A stretch of DNA of 64,000 nt from Asticcacaulis sp. UBA2476. GTDB lineage: Bacteria; Pseudomonadota; Alphaproteobacteria; Caulobacterales; Caulobacteraceae. Each line of letters begins with the position of its first letter. The first letter of the stretch is position 1. The stretch lies in assembly GCA_002342035.1 (NCBI GenBank), contig DDPE01000001.1, positions 1-64,000 of the forward strand, written 5' to 3'. The position numbers were made by a program, and so were the translations under genes. Shown piece by piece: positions 16,594-25,689 of this stretch. A model generated the notes under the pieces. The model had not been told where the DNA came from and did not search any database. It saw only the letters and a list, made by a program, of their open reading frames with translations.

Positions 16594-17259
16594 ATGCAAA
16601 AGCAGCAGATGATTTATCTGGGCATTGGCGCCGGTGCGGCCCTGTTGATCGGCATTGTGCTGGCGTTTGCGATGTCGTCAGGTCAAAAAGACGGTGAGCG
16701 CATGAACGAAGCGCCCCCGGGACTGCAACTGGATATCGCCGAAGCGCCCGCTATTAATTCGTCGCGCACGCTGCGCTGCTTCGTCAGCGGCGAATATGTC
16801 GGCACGTTTACGCTGGCCGAATGTGCGCAGAAAAACGGTGTGGCCGCGCAGGCGCTCGATGTCGGCGTCGATGAAAGCGGTGAATTGTCCGCAGCACCGA
16901 CGGCCTCATTGGCCCCGCCACCGGCCGAGCCGGTTGTGGCGACACCCGCCACCCCGGATGGTACGCTGGGCGGCGAAGTCATGCCGCAGAATCTGGATCA
17001 GTCGGGTGGACCGGTTGCGGCCTGTCTGCGCTACGCGGGTGGCGAATGGCGCCGGTTGTCCGAAGGTTTGAGCCTCGGCACCTGCGTGCAGTTGCTGTAT
17101 GATGGCCGGTGCGAGCGTCCGGGATCGGCATCCTATGGCCGCTGGGGCGATCAGAGCCTGCGTCTGGTGCCAAATCGGGTAGAAATTTCAAGCGATAACA
17201 AAAATTTCCGCACGTTTGTTGATCAGGGCAAGGGCTGTAGCGTCCCGCTGGTGAAATAG
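16594..17259 (+). CDS. Membrane-anchored protein of unknown function
   Basis: Taken from ATG 16594 (221 residues), which has GGAAGAAGG upstream; the reading frame is open to 16510 but only from a TTG. Residues 6-28 form one transmembrane helix (MIYLGIGAGAALLIGIVLAF). The outer part has two small cysteine-containing modules, RCFVSGEYVGTFTLAEC and ACLRYAGGEWRRLSEGLSLGTC, separated by a Pro/Ala linker, with a further Cys pair near the end. The pattern suggests disulfide-stabilised periplasmic domains. It is followed closely by a lipoprotein gene, so both may act together in the envelope. No family is recognised. Confidence 0.7.
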   Translation: MQKQQMIYLGIGAGAALLIGIVLAFAMSSGQKDGERMNEAPPGLQLDIAEAPAINSSRTLRCFVSGEYVGTFTLAECAQKNGVAAQALDVGVDESGELSAAPTASLAPPPAEPVVATPATPDGTLGGEVMPQNLDQSGGPVAACLRYAGGEWRRLSEGLSLGTCVQLLYDGRCERPGSASYGRWGDQSLRLVPNRVEISSDNKNFRTFVDQGKGCSVPLVK

Positions 17260-17275
17260 AAATTAGGTGAGTGAA

Positions 17276-17728
17276 ATGTCAAAAGGGATGAAACTGATCG
17301 CCGGTCTTGGCCTTATGGTGATGGCCTCCGTTGGGCTGGCGTCGTGTCAAAAAGCAGGCCCCAAGGCGCCGCTCGATACCGGCGTCTGTTATCAGGTTGG
17401 GTTTCCGGCATCTGGCGACGTCAAATATAATGTGGTCGCCCGCAATCAGCCGTCGATCGAATATTGCGCGGCGCAGTTGTTCAAGTTGCGTCTGGAATTC
17501 CTGAAACAGGGCGTCAGCCGCAAGATCATTTACGGCGCCTATCAGGGCAACTTCCTGTTTGTAGACGCCAAGCTGGTTAAGTTTTCGCGTACCCTGGACG
17601 GACGGCGCATGACACTTTTGGTCAAGCACCCGCGTGAGGATCGCCTGATTGTACCAGGATCGATTGTCGAAGACCGCACACCGCCGCAGCCTTCGGGCCC
17701 GATCCGTGAGCCCGCCAATCTGCCGTAG
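17276..17728 (+). CDS. Small lipoprotein of unknown function
   Basis: A 150-residue protein from ATG 17276, which has AGGTGAG upstream; a GTG at 17267 is also in frame. The N-terminus is a lipoprotein signal, KLIAGLGLMVMASVGLASC, with lipobox LASC. The mature part (VCYQVGF, EYCAAQLFKLRLEFLKQG, IIYGAYQGNFLFVD) shows no known domain. It begins 16 bases after the preceding membrane protein and is probably in the same operon. Confidence 0.72.
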   Translation: MSKGMKLIAGLGLMVMASVGLASCQKAGPKAPLDTGVCYQVGFPASGDVKYNVVARNQPSIEYCAAQLFKLRLEFLKQGVSRKIIYGAYQGNFLFVDAKLVKFSRTLDGRRMTLLVKHPREDRLIVPGSIVEDRTPPQPSGPIREPANLP

Positions 17729-17881
17729 TCGTTGGACGCTTTAATTAAGTGTTAATGGTGCAAACTCTGCGCTTGGCGTGCGGGCGGCTTCATCATAGTG
17801 TCGGGGCTTGGAATCAGAGGGGCGAACCCTCCGGCCCCTGAGCGCTTTGGTCGCGGGGCCTGTGACAGAAAGGTATTCGTA

Positions 17882-18400
17882 ATGGCGGGCAGTGTTAATA
17901 AGGTTATTCTGGTCGGGAATCTGGGCAAAGACCCGGAAATCCGCACGCTTAATTCCGGTGACCGTGTCGCCAATCTGACGGTCGCTACTTCGGAAAGCTG
18001 GCGCGACAAGATGTCGGGTGAGCGCAAGGAAAAGACCGAATGGCACCGAGTGGTGATCTTCAATGACAATCTGGCCAAGATCGCCGAACAATACCTGCGT
18101 AAGGGCTCGACCGTTTACCTTGAGGGTTCATTGCAAACGCGCAAATGGACCGATCAGCAGGGCGTTGAAAAATACTCCACCGAAGTCGTGCTGCAAAAGT
18201 TCCGCGGTGAGTTGACCCTGCTGGGTGGCCGTGGCGATGGCGGCGGCCAAAGCAGCCAATCGTCGGGCGGCGGCTACGATCAGGGCGGCTATGGTGATGA
18301 CGGTGGCTACGGCGGCGGTGCCCCGGCCAGTTCCGGCCCGCGTCAGCAAGGCTCAGGACCTGCCCAAAACTTTGATCTGGACGATGAAATCCCGTTCTAA
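17882..18400 (+). CDS. ssb: Single-stranded DNA-binding protein
   Basis: A 172-residue SSB starting MAGSVNKVILVGNLGKDPEI at ATG 17882 with GAAAGG upstream; an open frame extends back to 17798 but encodes no conserved residues. The OB fold covers about 1-112 (VANLTVATSESWRD; KTEWHRVVIFNDNLAKIAEQ; STVYLEGSLQTRKW). A Gly/Gln-rich linker leads to the acidic tip DLDDEIPF, which recruits replication and repair partners. Length and order are normal for the family. Confidence 0.96.
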   Translation: MAGSVNKVILVGNLGKDPEIRTLNSGDRVANLTVATSESWRDKMSGERKEKTEWHRVVIFNDNLAKIAEQYLRKGSTVYLEGSLQTRKWTDQQGVEKYSTEVVLQKFRGELTLLGGRGDGGGQSSQSSGGGYDQGGYGDDGGYGGGAPASSGPRQQGSGPAQNFDLDDEIPF

Positions 18401-18428
18401 AGCTTTGATGAAGCCGTATGAAATCTTA

Positions 18429-18459
18429 AGGCCACGTTATTGATTTAACGTGGCTTTTT
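18429..18459 (+). terminator. Terminator after ssb
   Basis: GCCACGTTA pairs with TAACGTGGC around a 6-base loop; AA before and TTTTT after complete a standard intrinsic terminator. Confidence 0.9.
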
Positions 18460-18561
18460 ACGTTTCTTAACCGTGTCGTCTTACGGCGATTTAACGGTTA
18501 ACGGCTATAGTCTGCGCCTGATAGGGAACCGGCATGGGTTCCGTCATAGGGCGCGGGTGAT

Positions 18562-19317
18562 ATGTTCGGCTATCTAAGGCAACAGTTTGGCGTGTCGAAT
18601 GGGGCGTGGTTGCCGATTGTGCATAAGGCGCCAAAAGGGCCGTCGCGTATTGCCTTAAGCCTTGATGACGGCCCGTCGCCGCGCACCACGCTTAAAGTGC
18701 TTGAACTGCTGAAAACCTATGACGCCAAGGCGACGTTTTTCCTGTCGGGAGAGCGTGCCGAGCAATATCCCGAATTGGTACAGGCGATCGTGGATAGTGG
18801 CAATGCGATCTATGCTCATGGCTATTCCCATGTGCGGCTTGACCGGATGCCGCCGCAAGCCGCCCTCAATGAATTAAAGCGCACCGAAGCGATTCTGGCG
18901 AAGGCCCGGCCTACGCCGCAAGATTACATTGTGCGTCTGCCCTATGGTTCGGGTCACCGTTCACCTGACATGCATAGGTTGTTGAAGGCATGGGTGCCGG
19001 GATGTCAGATAGGTCACTGGCGCTATGATTTTAAAGATTTCGCCCTCGCGGATGATTGTGGCGATCTCTCGCAGGTTGAGCGGAACTGTGATGCGGCGGT
19101 CGAAGCCGCTTTTGCTGATCCGAGGTTTCTAGGATCAACCATCCTTATGCACGAAGACCCGATCGGAGTGCCCGCGCGCTATGTCGGGGATGTCGCTTCC
19201 ATTCTTTTGGAACAGATCTTGCTGACCGCACAGGCAAAAGGTGTGGCGGTAACGGAAATGCTTCCGGTCAGGCAGAAGCTTGTCAACCGTTACGTCAGAA
19301 CGGTCTACATGGAGTAG
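18562..19317 (+). CDS. Polysaccharide deacetylase (NodB-like)
   Basis: A 251-residue protein with the NodB homology domain: motif 1 IALSLDDGPSPRTT (catalytic base and metal Asp), KATFFLSGERAEQYP, motif 2 AHGYSH with the metal histidines, and VRLPYGSGHRSP as motif 3. No signal peptide is seen, so it probably acts on an intracellular or membrane-linked glycan, or leaves by another route. A family 2 glycosyltransferase gene follows after 3 bases; the pair suggests synthesis or modification of a surface polysaccharide. Substrate unknown. Confidence 0.82.
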   Translation: MFGYLRQQFGVSNGAWLPIVHKAPKGPSRIALSLDDGPSPRTTLKVLELLKTYDAKATFFLSGERAEQYPELVQAIVDSGNAIYAHGYSHVRLDRMPPQAALNELKRTEAILAKARPTPQDYIVRLPYGSGHRSPDMHRLLKAWVPGCQIGHWRYDFKDFALADDCGDLSQVERNCDAAVEAAFADPRFLGSTILMHEDPIGVPARYVGDVASILLEQILLTAQAKGVAVTEMLPVRQKLVNRYVRTVYME

Positions 19318-19320
19318 CAT

Positions 19321-20388
19321 GTGAAACATGCCAAAATACCGTTGGCTGATACAGTCTGCGAAGTCAAAGACCCGAAGCTGCCGTTTGTGGCGGTGTGCCC
19401 GGATTTAAGCATCATTATCTGCACCCATAACCGCTCCGCCCTGACGGCGCGCCTGCTTGAGGCCCTGACGCCTCAGTTAAAAGCCCATGCGGCTGAAATT
19501 CTGGTGATTGATAGCGCCAGTCGCGATGATCATCGCCGTGCGCTGATCGATATCGTGGCGGAGTTTGCGGACGTACGACTGATCCGGGTTGAAGAAAAAG
19601 GGGTCTCCCTGGCGCGCAACACGGGCGTGACACATGCCCGTGCTGAATGGATCGCTTTTATCGACGACGATGAAGTCCCATCAGAAGACTGGCTGGATGA
19701 AGCCATGATACTGATCCGCCGTCTGCCCGAAGACTGCGCGGCTTGCGGGGGTGTGGTCATCCCGGCCTATGAGTTGGCACCGGATATGAGCCGGATCGGG
19801 CCGCGCTGGCGCGCCTTTCTGGGGGAGATCATGGCCGAGGGGGAGTTCGATCAGACTGAGCGCCCGCAATTCGGGATCGGACACTCGCTGGTGCGCGTCT
19901 GTGCACTGGAACAGGTCGGTGGGTTTAATCGCGGCTTAGGGCGGGATGGCCGCAGCCTGCTGAGTGGGGAAGAGGTTTTGTTGCTTATCCAGTTAGAAGC
20001 ACGCGGATGGCGGATATGGCATTCTGATCGCATCCGGGTATGGCATGACATCGAGCCTGATCGCCTTGACCGGAGTTGGGCCCGTCGAAGATCCTACTGG
20101 GAAGGGATTTCAACGGCGCGAATCATGACCGTGACCCAACCGGGCAAACTGACCCGATCAGCCATAACGGCGGGCATTAAATCCTTGCCGCTGATGCTGA
20201 CGTCGCCGCTGTTGCCGGTGCGACGGGAAATTGACCTGCGGCTGGCGTTCAATATGGGCATGGTGACTGAGGCCCTGCGGCGGCCCTTGAATAGTCTGGT
20301 GCGGATGGTGAGCGTGCCTATTTCACTGGCCATGCCGACCTGTTTGTCGATTGGTACGGGCGGCTTGCAAAATCTGGCCGGATTTTAA
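19321..20388 (+). CDS. Family 2 glycosyltransferase
   Basis: A 355-residue GT-A enzyme starting at GTG, three bases after the deacetylase gene. The nucleotide-sugar fold is evident in LSIIICTHNRSALTARLLEA, ILVIDSASRD, KGVSLARNTGVTHA and the metal-binding FIDDDEVPSEDWL. GEEVLLLIQLEARGWRIWH resembles the ED(E/V) acceptor-side motif of such enzymes. The C-terminus has weakly hydrophobic stretches near 275-300 and 325-350 that may sit on the membrane. Linkage and substrate are unknown; pairing with a deacetylase suggests envelope or capsule glycan work. The stop overlaps the convergent tetR-type gene by four bases. Confidence 0.83.
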   Translation: MKHAKIPLADTVCEVKDPKLPFVAVCPDLSIIICTHNRSALTARLLEALTPQLKAHAAEILVIDSASRDDHRRALIDIVAEFADVRLIRVEEKGVSLARNTGVTHARAEWIAFIDDDEVPSEDWLDEAMILIRRLPEDCAACGGVVIPAYELAPDMSRIGPRWRAFLGEIMAEGEFDQTERPQFGIGHSLVRVCALEQVGGFNRGLGRDGRSLLSGEEVLLLIQLEARGWRIWHSDRIRVWHDIEPDRLDRSWARRRSYWEGISTARIMTVTQPGKLTRSAITAGIKSLPLMLTSPLLPVRREIDLRLAFNMGMVTEALRRPLNSLVRMVSVPISLAMPTCLSIGTGGLQNLAGF

Positions 20389-21011
20389 TCGTCTTTCATT
20401 TCAAAGGCATAACGCACCACCTTGCGCAGCCATTTGATCATCTGATCACGGTCTACATCCGGGGCGCAGACGCTGCGAACCAGCATGCCGTCAAAGATCA
20501 TGCCTATGACTTCATTGCGGGCCAAAAGCGTTGATATATCAATGTCATGTCCGTAGATACGCCTAAGCAGGGGAGTGATCATCTCTCGCTCTTTGGCTTC
20601 GGACTTTTTAAGAATTGCCGCCACATTCGGATTGCGCGCCGCTTCGGCCAGAACTTCGAGCGCCAAAGCGGATTTACCGCAATTATATTTGTGCTCAATC
20701 GCAATCGGGATGATGTCGACCAGATGATCGATAAGATTTTCGTCGGGGATATCATCAAATTCGGCAAATTTTTCGCCCATTTCAGCCAGATCGTTGGCGA
20801 CAATAGCCTCGATGATCGCTTCTTTGTTGGCAAAATAGCGATAGATGACGCCGACGCTCATCCCGGCTTCCTGAGCGATACTGGACATGCTGGCGCCATG
20901 AAAGCCTGACTGACGCACGCAACGCGCGGTCGCGTCCAGTATGTGCTGCTGGCGGGCTTCCCGATTCTGGCGGGGTTTGGTGGCGGGCTTTGGTGACACT
21001 GACGTGTTCAT
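20385..21011 (-). CDS. TetR-family repressor of the adjacent efflux operon
   Basis: A 208-residue regulator. The N-terminal helix-turn-helix (about residues 38-64) reads MSSIAQEAGMSVGVIYRYF followed by ANKEAI, which is diagnostic of TetR. The C-terminal part is the variable ligand-binding domain. It is divergent from acrA-acrB-nodT, the arrangement of Caulobacter tipR, and a 9-4-9 palindrome lies over the expected transcription start of the efflux genes. A second palindrome close to its own start may allow autoregulation. Inducer unknown. Confidence 0.85.
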   Translation of the reverse strand: MNTSVSPKPATKPRQNREARQQHILDATARCVRQSGFHGASMSSIAQEAGMSVGVIYRYFANKEAIIEAIVANDLAEMGEKFAEFDDIPDENLIDHLVDIIPIAIEHKYNCGKSALALEVLAEAARNPNVAAILKKSEAKEREMITPLLRRIYGHDIDISTLLARNEVIGMIFDGMLVRSVCAPDVDRDQMIKWLRKVVRYAFEMKDD

Positions 21012-21058
21012 TTTTACGTGAATTTACCTGTGATACGGATGCGGTATTGTATGCGTTG

Positions 21059-21078
21059 TTTTGTGCGATTGCACAAAA
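21059..21078. promoter_or_regulatory. Palindrome between tetR-type gene and efflux promoter
   Basis: TTTTGTGC-GATT-GCACAAAA is a perfect 8-4-8 inverted repeat, 48 bases upstream of the tetR-type start. It may be a second operator or the site of another regulator; its half-site differs from the operator at 21145. Confidence 0.5.
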
Positions 21079-21105
21079 ATTACGCGTTTGTAAGCTATTG
21101 TAGAC

Positions 21106-21134
21106 TTGACTTTAGTTCATTTGACGGCATAAAT
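21106..21134 (+). promoter_or_regulatory. Promoter of the acrA-acrB-nodT operon
   Basis: TTGACT and ATAAAT are separated by exactly 17 bases, a near-consensus housekeeping promoter. The expected start (about 21141) lies just before the operator at 21145. Confidence 0.7.
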
Positions 21135-21144
21135 CCAGCCAAAA

Positions 21145-21166
21145 TGAGAATGATCGTTCATTCTCA
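21145..21166. promoter_or_regulatory. TetR-type operator of the efflux operon
   Basis: Perfect inverted repeat: TGAGAATGA, spacer TCGT, TCATTCTCA. It overlaps the predicted transcription start region of acrA, so a bound TetR dimer would block expression. Length and symmetry fit TetR operators. Confidence 0.8.
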
Positions 21167-21255
21167 ACAATTTCTTTGGCCGGCGTCATTCAAAAGATGG
21201 GGCTTATTTCCGTTTGCGGGATATGCGCCAGATATTTTCAGCTATGGAGCTTTTC

Positions 21256-22470
21256 ATGCGCATTCATTTACGCACCCTTTTAGGCCAAACGGGCCGCACG
21301 GCGCTGATCGTCGGCGCTGCGGGGGTGCTGTTAGTCGCCTGCGGCAATAAGAACGCCGCTCAGGGTATGGGGGCCGGTGGTCCGGCTGAGGTCGGCATTG
21401 TCGTCGTCCAGAGCGAACCCGTCACCCTGACCACGGAATTATCCGGCCGCACCTCGGCCTTTCTGGTCTCGGAAGTCCGCCCGCAGGTCAATGGCATCGT
21501 CAAGGCTCGCCTGTTTGAAGAAGGCTCAGTCGTTAGCGCCGGTCAGTCGCTATACCAGATCGATTCTGCCACCTATCAGGCAGCCTATAACAGTGCGGCG
21601 GCGGGGCTGGCTCAGGCTAATGCCAGCCTGACCTCGGCCAAGCTTCTGGCCGGACGCTATACCGAACTGGTCAAGATTAACGCCGTCTCTCAGCAGGCCA
21701 ATGACGACGCTCAGGCCGCTCTGCAACAAGCCGAGGCCAATGTCGCAGCGCAAAAGGCGGCTGTGGATAATGCCCGCATCAATCTGGGTTACACTAAGGT
21801 TCTGGCACCCATTTCCGGTCGTATCGGTAAGTCGAGCGTCACGTCTGGCGCGCTGGTGACGGCATCGCAGGCGACCCCGCTGGCGACGATTCAGGCGACC
21901 GACAAAATTTACGTCGACATCAATCAGACGACGGCGGAGCTGCTCAGCCTGCAAAAGGCGATGGCGGACGGCTCATTGGGAGCGTCCAGCAGCGCCGATG
22001 TTGAGCTTATCCTCGAAGACGGCAGCGTCTATCCGCAAAAAGGCCGGTTGGAATTTTCCGACGTGACGGTTGATCCGGAAACCGGGTCAGTCAACCTGCG
22101 CGCCATTTTCAATAACCCAAACGGTACGCTTCTGCCGGGGATGTATGTACGCGCCCACCTGACTAAGGGTGTGGTGGGGCAGGGCATACTGGTTCCGCAG
22201 GCCGCCGTGCAACGTGACCCGAAGGGTAATGCCTCGGTCATGGTCGTGGGCAAGGACAATAAGGTCGAGCCCCGTCCGGTTCAGATCGCTCAGATGATGG
22301 GCGATAAGTGGGTCGTCACCAGCGGTCTGCAGTCCAATGACCGCGTGATCGTGGACGGCCTGATGAAGGTGCAAGGTGATGCGCCGGTTAAGCCGGTGGT
22401 TGTCGGTGCCAAGGAATCTGATGCACCGACACCTGCGGCTAAAGCGGCTGCCGCTCCGGCCAAGCAATAG
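21256..22470 (+). CDS. acrA: RND efflux periplasmic adaptor
   Basis: A 404-residue membrane fusion protein from ATG 21256, chosen because GGAG lies six bases before it; other in-frame starts at 21214 and 21244 lack this. The signal ends in lipobox LLVAC, so it is a lipoprotein. The order is lipoyl half (SEVRPQVNGIVKARLFEEGSVV), helical hairpin (about 95-165), second lipoyl half (NLGYTKVLAPISGRIGKSSV), then beta-barrel and membrane-proximal domains (LLPGMYVRAHL; VPQAAVQRDPKGNASVMVV). The adaptor links AcrB to the outer-membrane channel. First gene of a three-gene operon. Confidence 0.93.
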   Translation: MRIHLRTLLGQTGRTALIVGAAGVLLVACGNKNAAQGMGAGGPAEVGIVVVQSEPVTLTTELSGRTSAFLVSEVRPQVNGIVKARLFEEGSVVSAGQSLYQIDSATYQAAYNSAAAGLAQANASLTSAKLLAGRYTELVKINAVSQQANDDAQAALQQAEANVAAQKAAVDNARINLGYTKVLAPISGRIGKSSVTSGALVTASQATPLATIQATDKIYVDINQTTAELLSLQKAMADGSLGASSSADVELILEDGSVYPQKGRLEFSDVTVDPETGSVNLRAIFNNPNGTLLPGMYVRAHLTKGVVGQGILVPQAAVQRDPKGNASVMVVGKDNKVEPRPVQIAQMMGDKWVVTSGLQSNDRVIVDGLMKVQGDAPVKPVVVGAKESDAPTPAAKAAAAPAKQ

Positions 22471-22482
22471 GGAACCTGTCAT

Positions 22483-25400
22483 ATGTTATCGCGTTTCTTT
22501 ATAGACAGGCCCGTCTTTGCGTGGGTTGTCGCCATTGTTATCATGCTGGCGGGTTTGCTGGCGATCCGCACCCTGCCGATTTCGCAGTATCCTGAAATCG
22601 CTCTGCCGCAGGTGTCGGTGTCGGCGAGCTATCCCGGCGCTTCGGCCAAGACGGTCGAAGACAGCGTAACTCAGATCATTGAGCAGCGGATGCAGGGCCT
22701 TGATGGCCTGGAATACATGAATTCGACTTCGGATGCGTCGGGTTCAGCGTCGGTGACCCTGACCTTCTCGGCGGGCACAGACATCGATATTGCCCAGGTG
22801 CAGGTGCAGAACAAACTGCAATCGGCCCTAGCGCTCCTGCCACAAGAAGTGCAGCAGCAAGGGGTGCGCGTCAACAAATCGGCGCGTAACTTCCTGATGG
22901 TTGTCGGGCTCTATTCTGACGACCCTAATGTCACCAATACCGATCTGGGCGACTACATCGCCGCCAACCTGCAAGACCCGTTAAGCCGGGTTCAGGGCGT
23001 AGGCGAAGTGCAGTTGTTTGGCGCACAATACGCTATGCGTATCTGGCTTAATCCGGGGCAACTGACCAATTATGGCCTGACGCCAACCGATGTGATGAAT
23101 GCTATCAAGGCCCAGAATGCTCAGGTCTCTGCCGGTCAGATCGGGGGCTTGCCCGCAACCGAAGGTGTGGCCTTAAACGCCACCATCACCGCCCAGTCGC
23201 GGCTTCAGACGGTCGATCAGTTCAATCAAATCGTCGTTAAAAACGCCACCGATGGGGCCATTGTGCGTCTGCGCGACGTAGCGCGGGTTGAACTGGGCTC
23301 AGAAAGCTATGGCTCAAGCGCGCTCTATAATGGCAAGCCTGCGTCGGGTCTGGCTATTCGTCTGGCGCCGGGCGGTAATGCGTTAGAGACAGCCGAAGCG
23401 GTTAAGCACCGCATGGATGAGCTAAAAGCCAACTTCCCGGCCGGTTACCAGTATGTTGTGCCGTATGACTCTTCGCCGTTCATCGAACTGTCGATCCATG
23501 AGGTCGTAAAGACCCTGGTTGAAGCGGTCGTGCTGGTGTTCGTCGTTATGTTTCTGTTTTTGCAGAACTGGCGCGCGACCCTTATTCCGACCATTGCCGT
23601 GCCGGTGGTGCTGTTGGGTACGTTCGCGATTCTGGCGGCCTTTGGCTATTCGATCAACACCCTGACCATGTTCGGCATGGTGCTGGCCATCGGTCTGCTG
23701 GTCGATGACGCCATCGTGGTGGTTGAAAACGTCGAGCGGGTGATGGCGGAAGAAGGATTATCGCCGGTTGCCGCCACGCGTAAGTCTATGGATGAAATCA
23801 CCGGCGCTCTGGTCGGTATCGGTCTGGTGCTGTCGGCGGTGTTCGTGCCTATGGCCTTCTTTGGCGGGTCGCAGGGCGTGATCTACCGTCAGTTCTCGAT
23901 CACCATTGTTTCGGCCATGGCTTTGTCGGTCATTGTGGCTCTGGTGCTGACACCGGCCCTGTGTGCGACCATGCTTAAGCCGGTCACCAAGGGCCACGGC
24001 CTGAGCGAGCGCGGTTTCTTCGGATGGTTCAATAAGTCGTTCAATTCGGCCGCCAACAAATATCAGGGCACGGTCGGAAATATCCTGAATCAGGGTGGCC
24101 GTTACATGGTGGTGTTTGCCGTCATTGTGGCGCTGGTTGGTTTCCTGTTTACGCGCGTGCCGTCGTCCTTCCTGCCCGATGAAGATCAGGGGATTGTCTT
24201 TACTCTGGTTCAATTGCCGGCGGGCGCGACGGAAGATCGCACCAAGGGCGTTCTAAAGCAGGTATATGATCACTTCTCCAAGGACGAAGCCGTATTGTCG
24301 ACCTTCACCATCACGGGCTTTAGCTTTTCCGGCGCGGGACAAAACGCTGGTATGGCCTTCGTACGCCTGAAGGATTTTGAGGATCGTAAGGCCGCTAACC
24401 TTAAGGCACCGGCTGTGGCCGGACGCGCTATGGGGGCTTTTGCCGGTATCCGCGATGCGATGGTGTTTGCCATCATCCCGCCCGCTGTGGCGGAACTGGG
24501 GACATCTTCGGGCTTTGACTTCCAGCTTAAGGACGTCGGCGGCGTGGGTCATGAAGCCTTGCTGGCCGCGCGCAATCAGGTGCTGGGCATGGCCGGTCAA
24601 AATCCGGTTCTGGCCGGGGTTCGCCCGAACGGTCAGGAAGATACGCCGCAGCTTAAGGTCACGATTGACCACGCTAAGGCGGGCGCTATGGGTATCAGCA
24701 TTGCGGATATCAACTCAACGCTCAGCTCTGCTTGGGGTGGCTCTTACGTTAACGATTTCGTGGATCGCGGCCGTGTCAAGAAAGTCTATGTTCAGGCCGA
24801 TGCGCCTTACCGTATGCGTCCCGAAGATCTGAGCCAATGGTATGTGCGTAACTCATCCGGTCAAATGGTGCCGTTCACAGCCTTTGCGACCTCTGACTGG
24901 ACTTACGGCCCGCAACGTCTGGAGCGCTATAACGGTGTCTCGTCGATGAACATTCAGGGCGCTGCGGCCCCTGGCAATTCGACCGGGGCGGCTATGGCGG
25001 CCATGGAAGATATCGCGTCCAAACTGCCTGCGGGTATCGGTTATGAGTGGACCGGCCTGTCGGCACAGGAACGCGAATCCGGCAATCAGGCGCCTGCGCT
25101 TTATGCCATCTCTATTCTGGTGGTGTTCCTGCTGCTGGCGGCCCTTTATGAAAGCTGGTCGATCCCGATCTCGGTCATTCTGGTTATTCCGCTCGGTATT
25201 CTGGGGGCCCTTTTGGCCACCATGCTGCGCGGCGGATCGAACGATATCTACTTCCAGGTCGGTTTGCTGACCACCATTGGTCTGTCGTCAAAGAACGCCA
25301 TTCTGATCGTGGAGTTTGCCAAGCAACTGCATGAGCAGGGCAAGGGACTGGTTGAGGCCACGCTTGAAGCCGTCCGTATCCGTCTGCGTCCGATCATCAT

Positions 25401-25668
25401 GACGTCGCTGGCCTTCTCCTTCGGGATTATGCCACTGGTCATCTCGAACGGTGCGGGTTCCGGGGCGCAGCACGCCATTGGTACGGGTTTGCTGGGCGGG
25501 GTTATCGCGGCGACGGTTCTGGCGATCTTCTTCATCCCCTTGTTCTTTGTCATCGTACAAAAGATATTCAAGGCTGACGAAAAACACATGGCCAAGCTGG
25601 CGCGTGAGCGCGAAGCGACGGGCCTGCCGCCCACCACCGATGATCCGCGTGATCATGGTGGGCATTAA
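22483..25668 (+). CDS. acrB: RND efflux transporter, HAE1 family
   Basis: A 1061-residue inner-membrane proton/drug antiporter. It opens FFIDRPVFAWVVAIVIMLAG, the usual first helix. The proton-relay pair is in LAIGLLVDDAIVVVENVERV and the partner lysine in IGLSSKNAILIVEFAKQL. Two large periplasmic loops with porter and docking subdomains are present, in the normal duplicated 12-helix layout. It starts 12 bases after acrA. The nearest characterised relative by context is Caulobacter AcrB2 of the tipR-acrAB-nodT locus, but substrate range cannot be read from sequence. Confidence 0.95.
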   Translation: MLSRFFIDRPVFAWVVAIVIMLAGLLAIRTLPISQYPEIALPQVSVSASYPGASAKTVEDSVTQIIEQRMQGLDGLEYMNSTSDASGSASVTLTFSAGTDIDIAQVQVQNKLQSALALLPQEVQQQGVRVNKSARNFLMVVGLYSDDPNVTNTDLGDYIAANLQDPLSRVQGVGEVQLFGAQYAMRIWLNPGQLTNYGLTPTDVMNAIKAQNAQVSAGQIGGLPATEGVALNATITAQSRLQTVDQFNQIVVKNATDGAIVRLRDVARVELGSESYGSSALYNGKPASGLAIRLAPGGNALETAEAVKHRMDELKANFPAGYQYVVPYDSSPFIELSIHEVVKTLVEAVVLVFVVMFLFLQNWRATLIPTIAVPVVLLGTFAILAAFGYSINTLTMFGMVLAIGLLVDDAIVVVENVERVMAEEGLSPVAATRKSMDEITGALVGIGLVLSAVFVPMAFFGGSQGVIYRQFSITIVSAMALSVIVALVLTPALCATMLKPVTKGHGLSERGFFGWFNKSFNSAANKYQGTVGNILNQGGRYMVVFAVIVALVGFLFTRVPSSFLPDEDQGIVFTLVQLPAGATEDRTKGVLKQVYDHFSKDEAVLSTFTITGFSFSGAGQNAGMAFVRLKDFEDRKAANLKAPAVAGRAMGAFAGIRDAMVFAIIPPAVAELGTSSGFDFQLKDVGGVGHEALLAARNQVLGMAGQNPVLAGVRPNGQEDTPQLKVTIDHAKAGAMGISIADINSTLSSAWGGSYVNDFVDRGRVKKVYVQADAPYRMRPEDLSQWYVRNSSGQMVPFTAFATSDWTYGPQRLERYNGVSSMNIQGAAAPGNSTGAAMAAMEDIASKLPAGIGYEWTGLSAQERESGNQAPALYAISILVVFLLLAALYESWSIPISVILVIPLGILGALLATMLRGGSNDIYFQVGLLTTIGLSSKNAILIVEFAKQLHEQGKGLVEATLEAVRIRLRPIIMTSLAFSFGIMPLVISNGAGSGAQHAIGTGLLGGVIAATVLAIFFIPLFFVIVQKIFKADEKHMAKLAREREATGLPPTTDDPRDHGGH

Positions 25669-25689
25669 TTGAGCATGGAGACTATTTTT

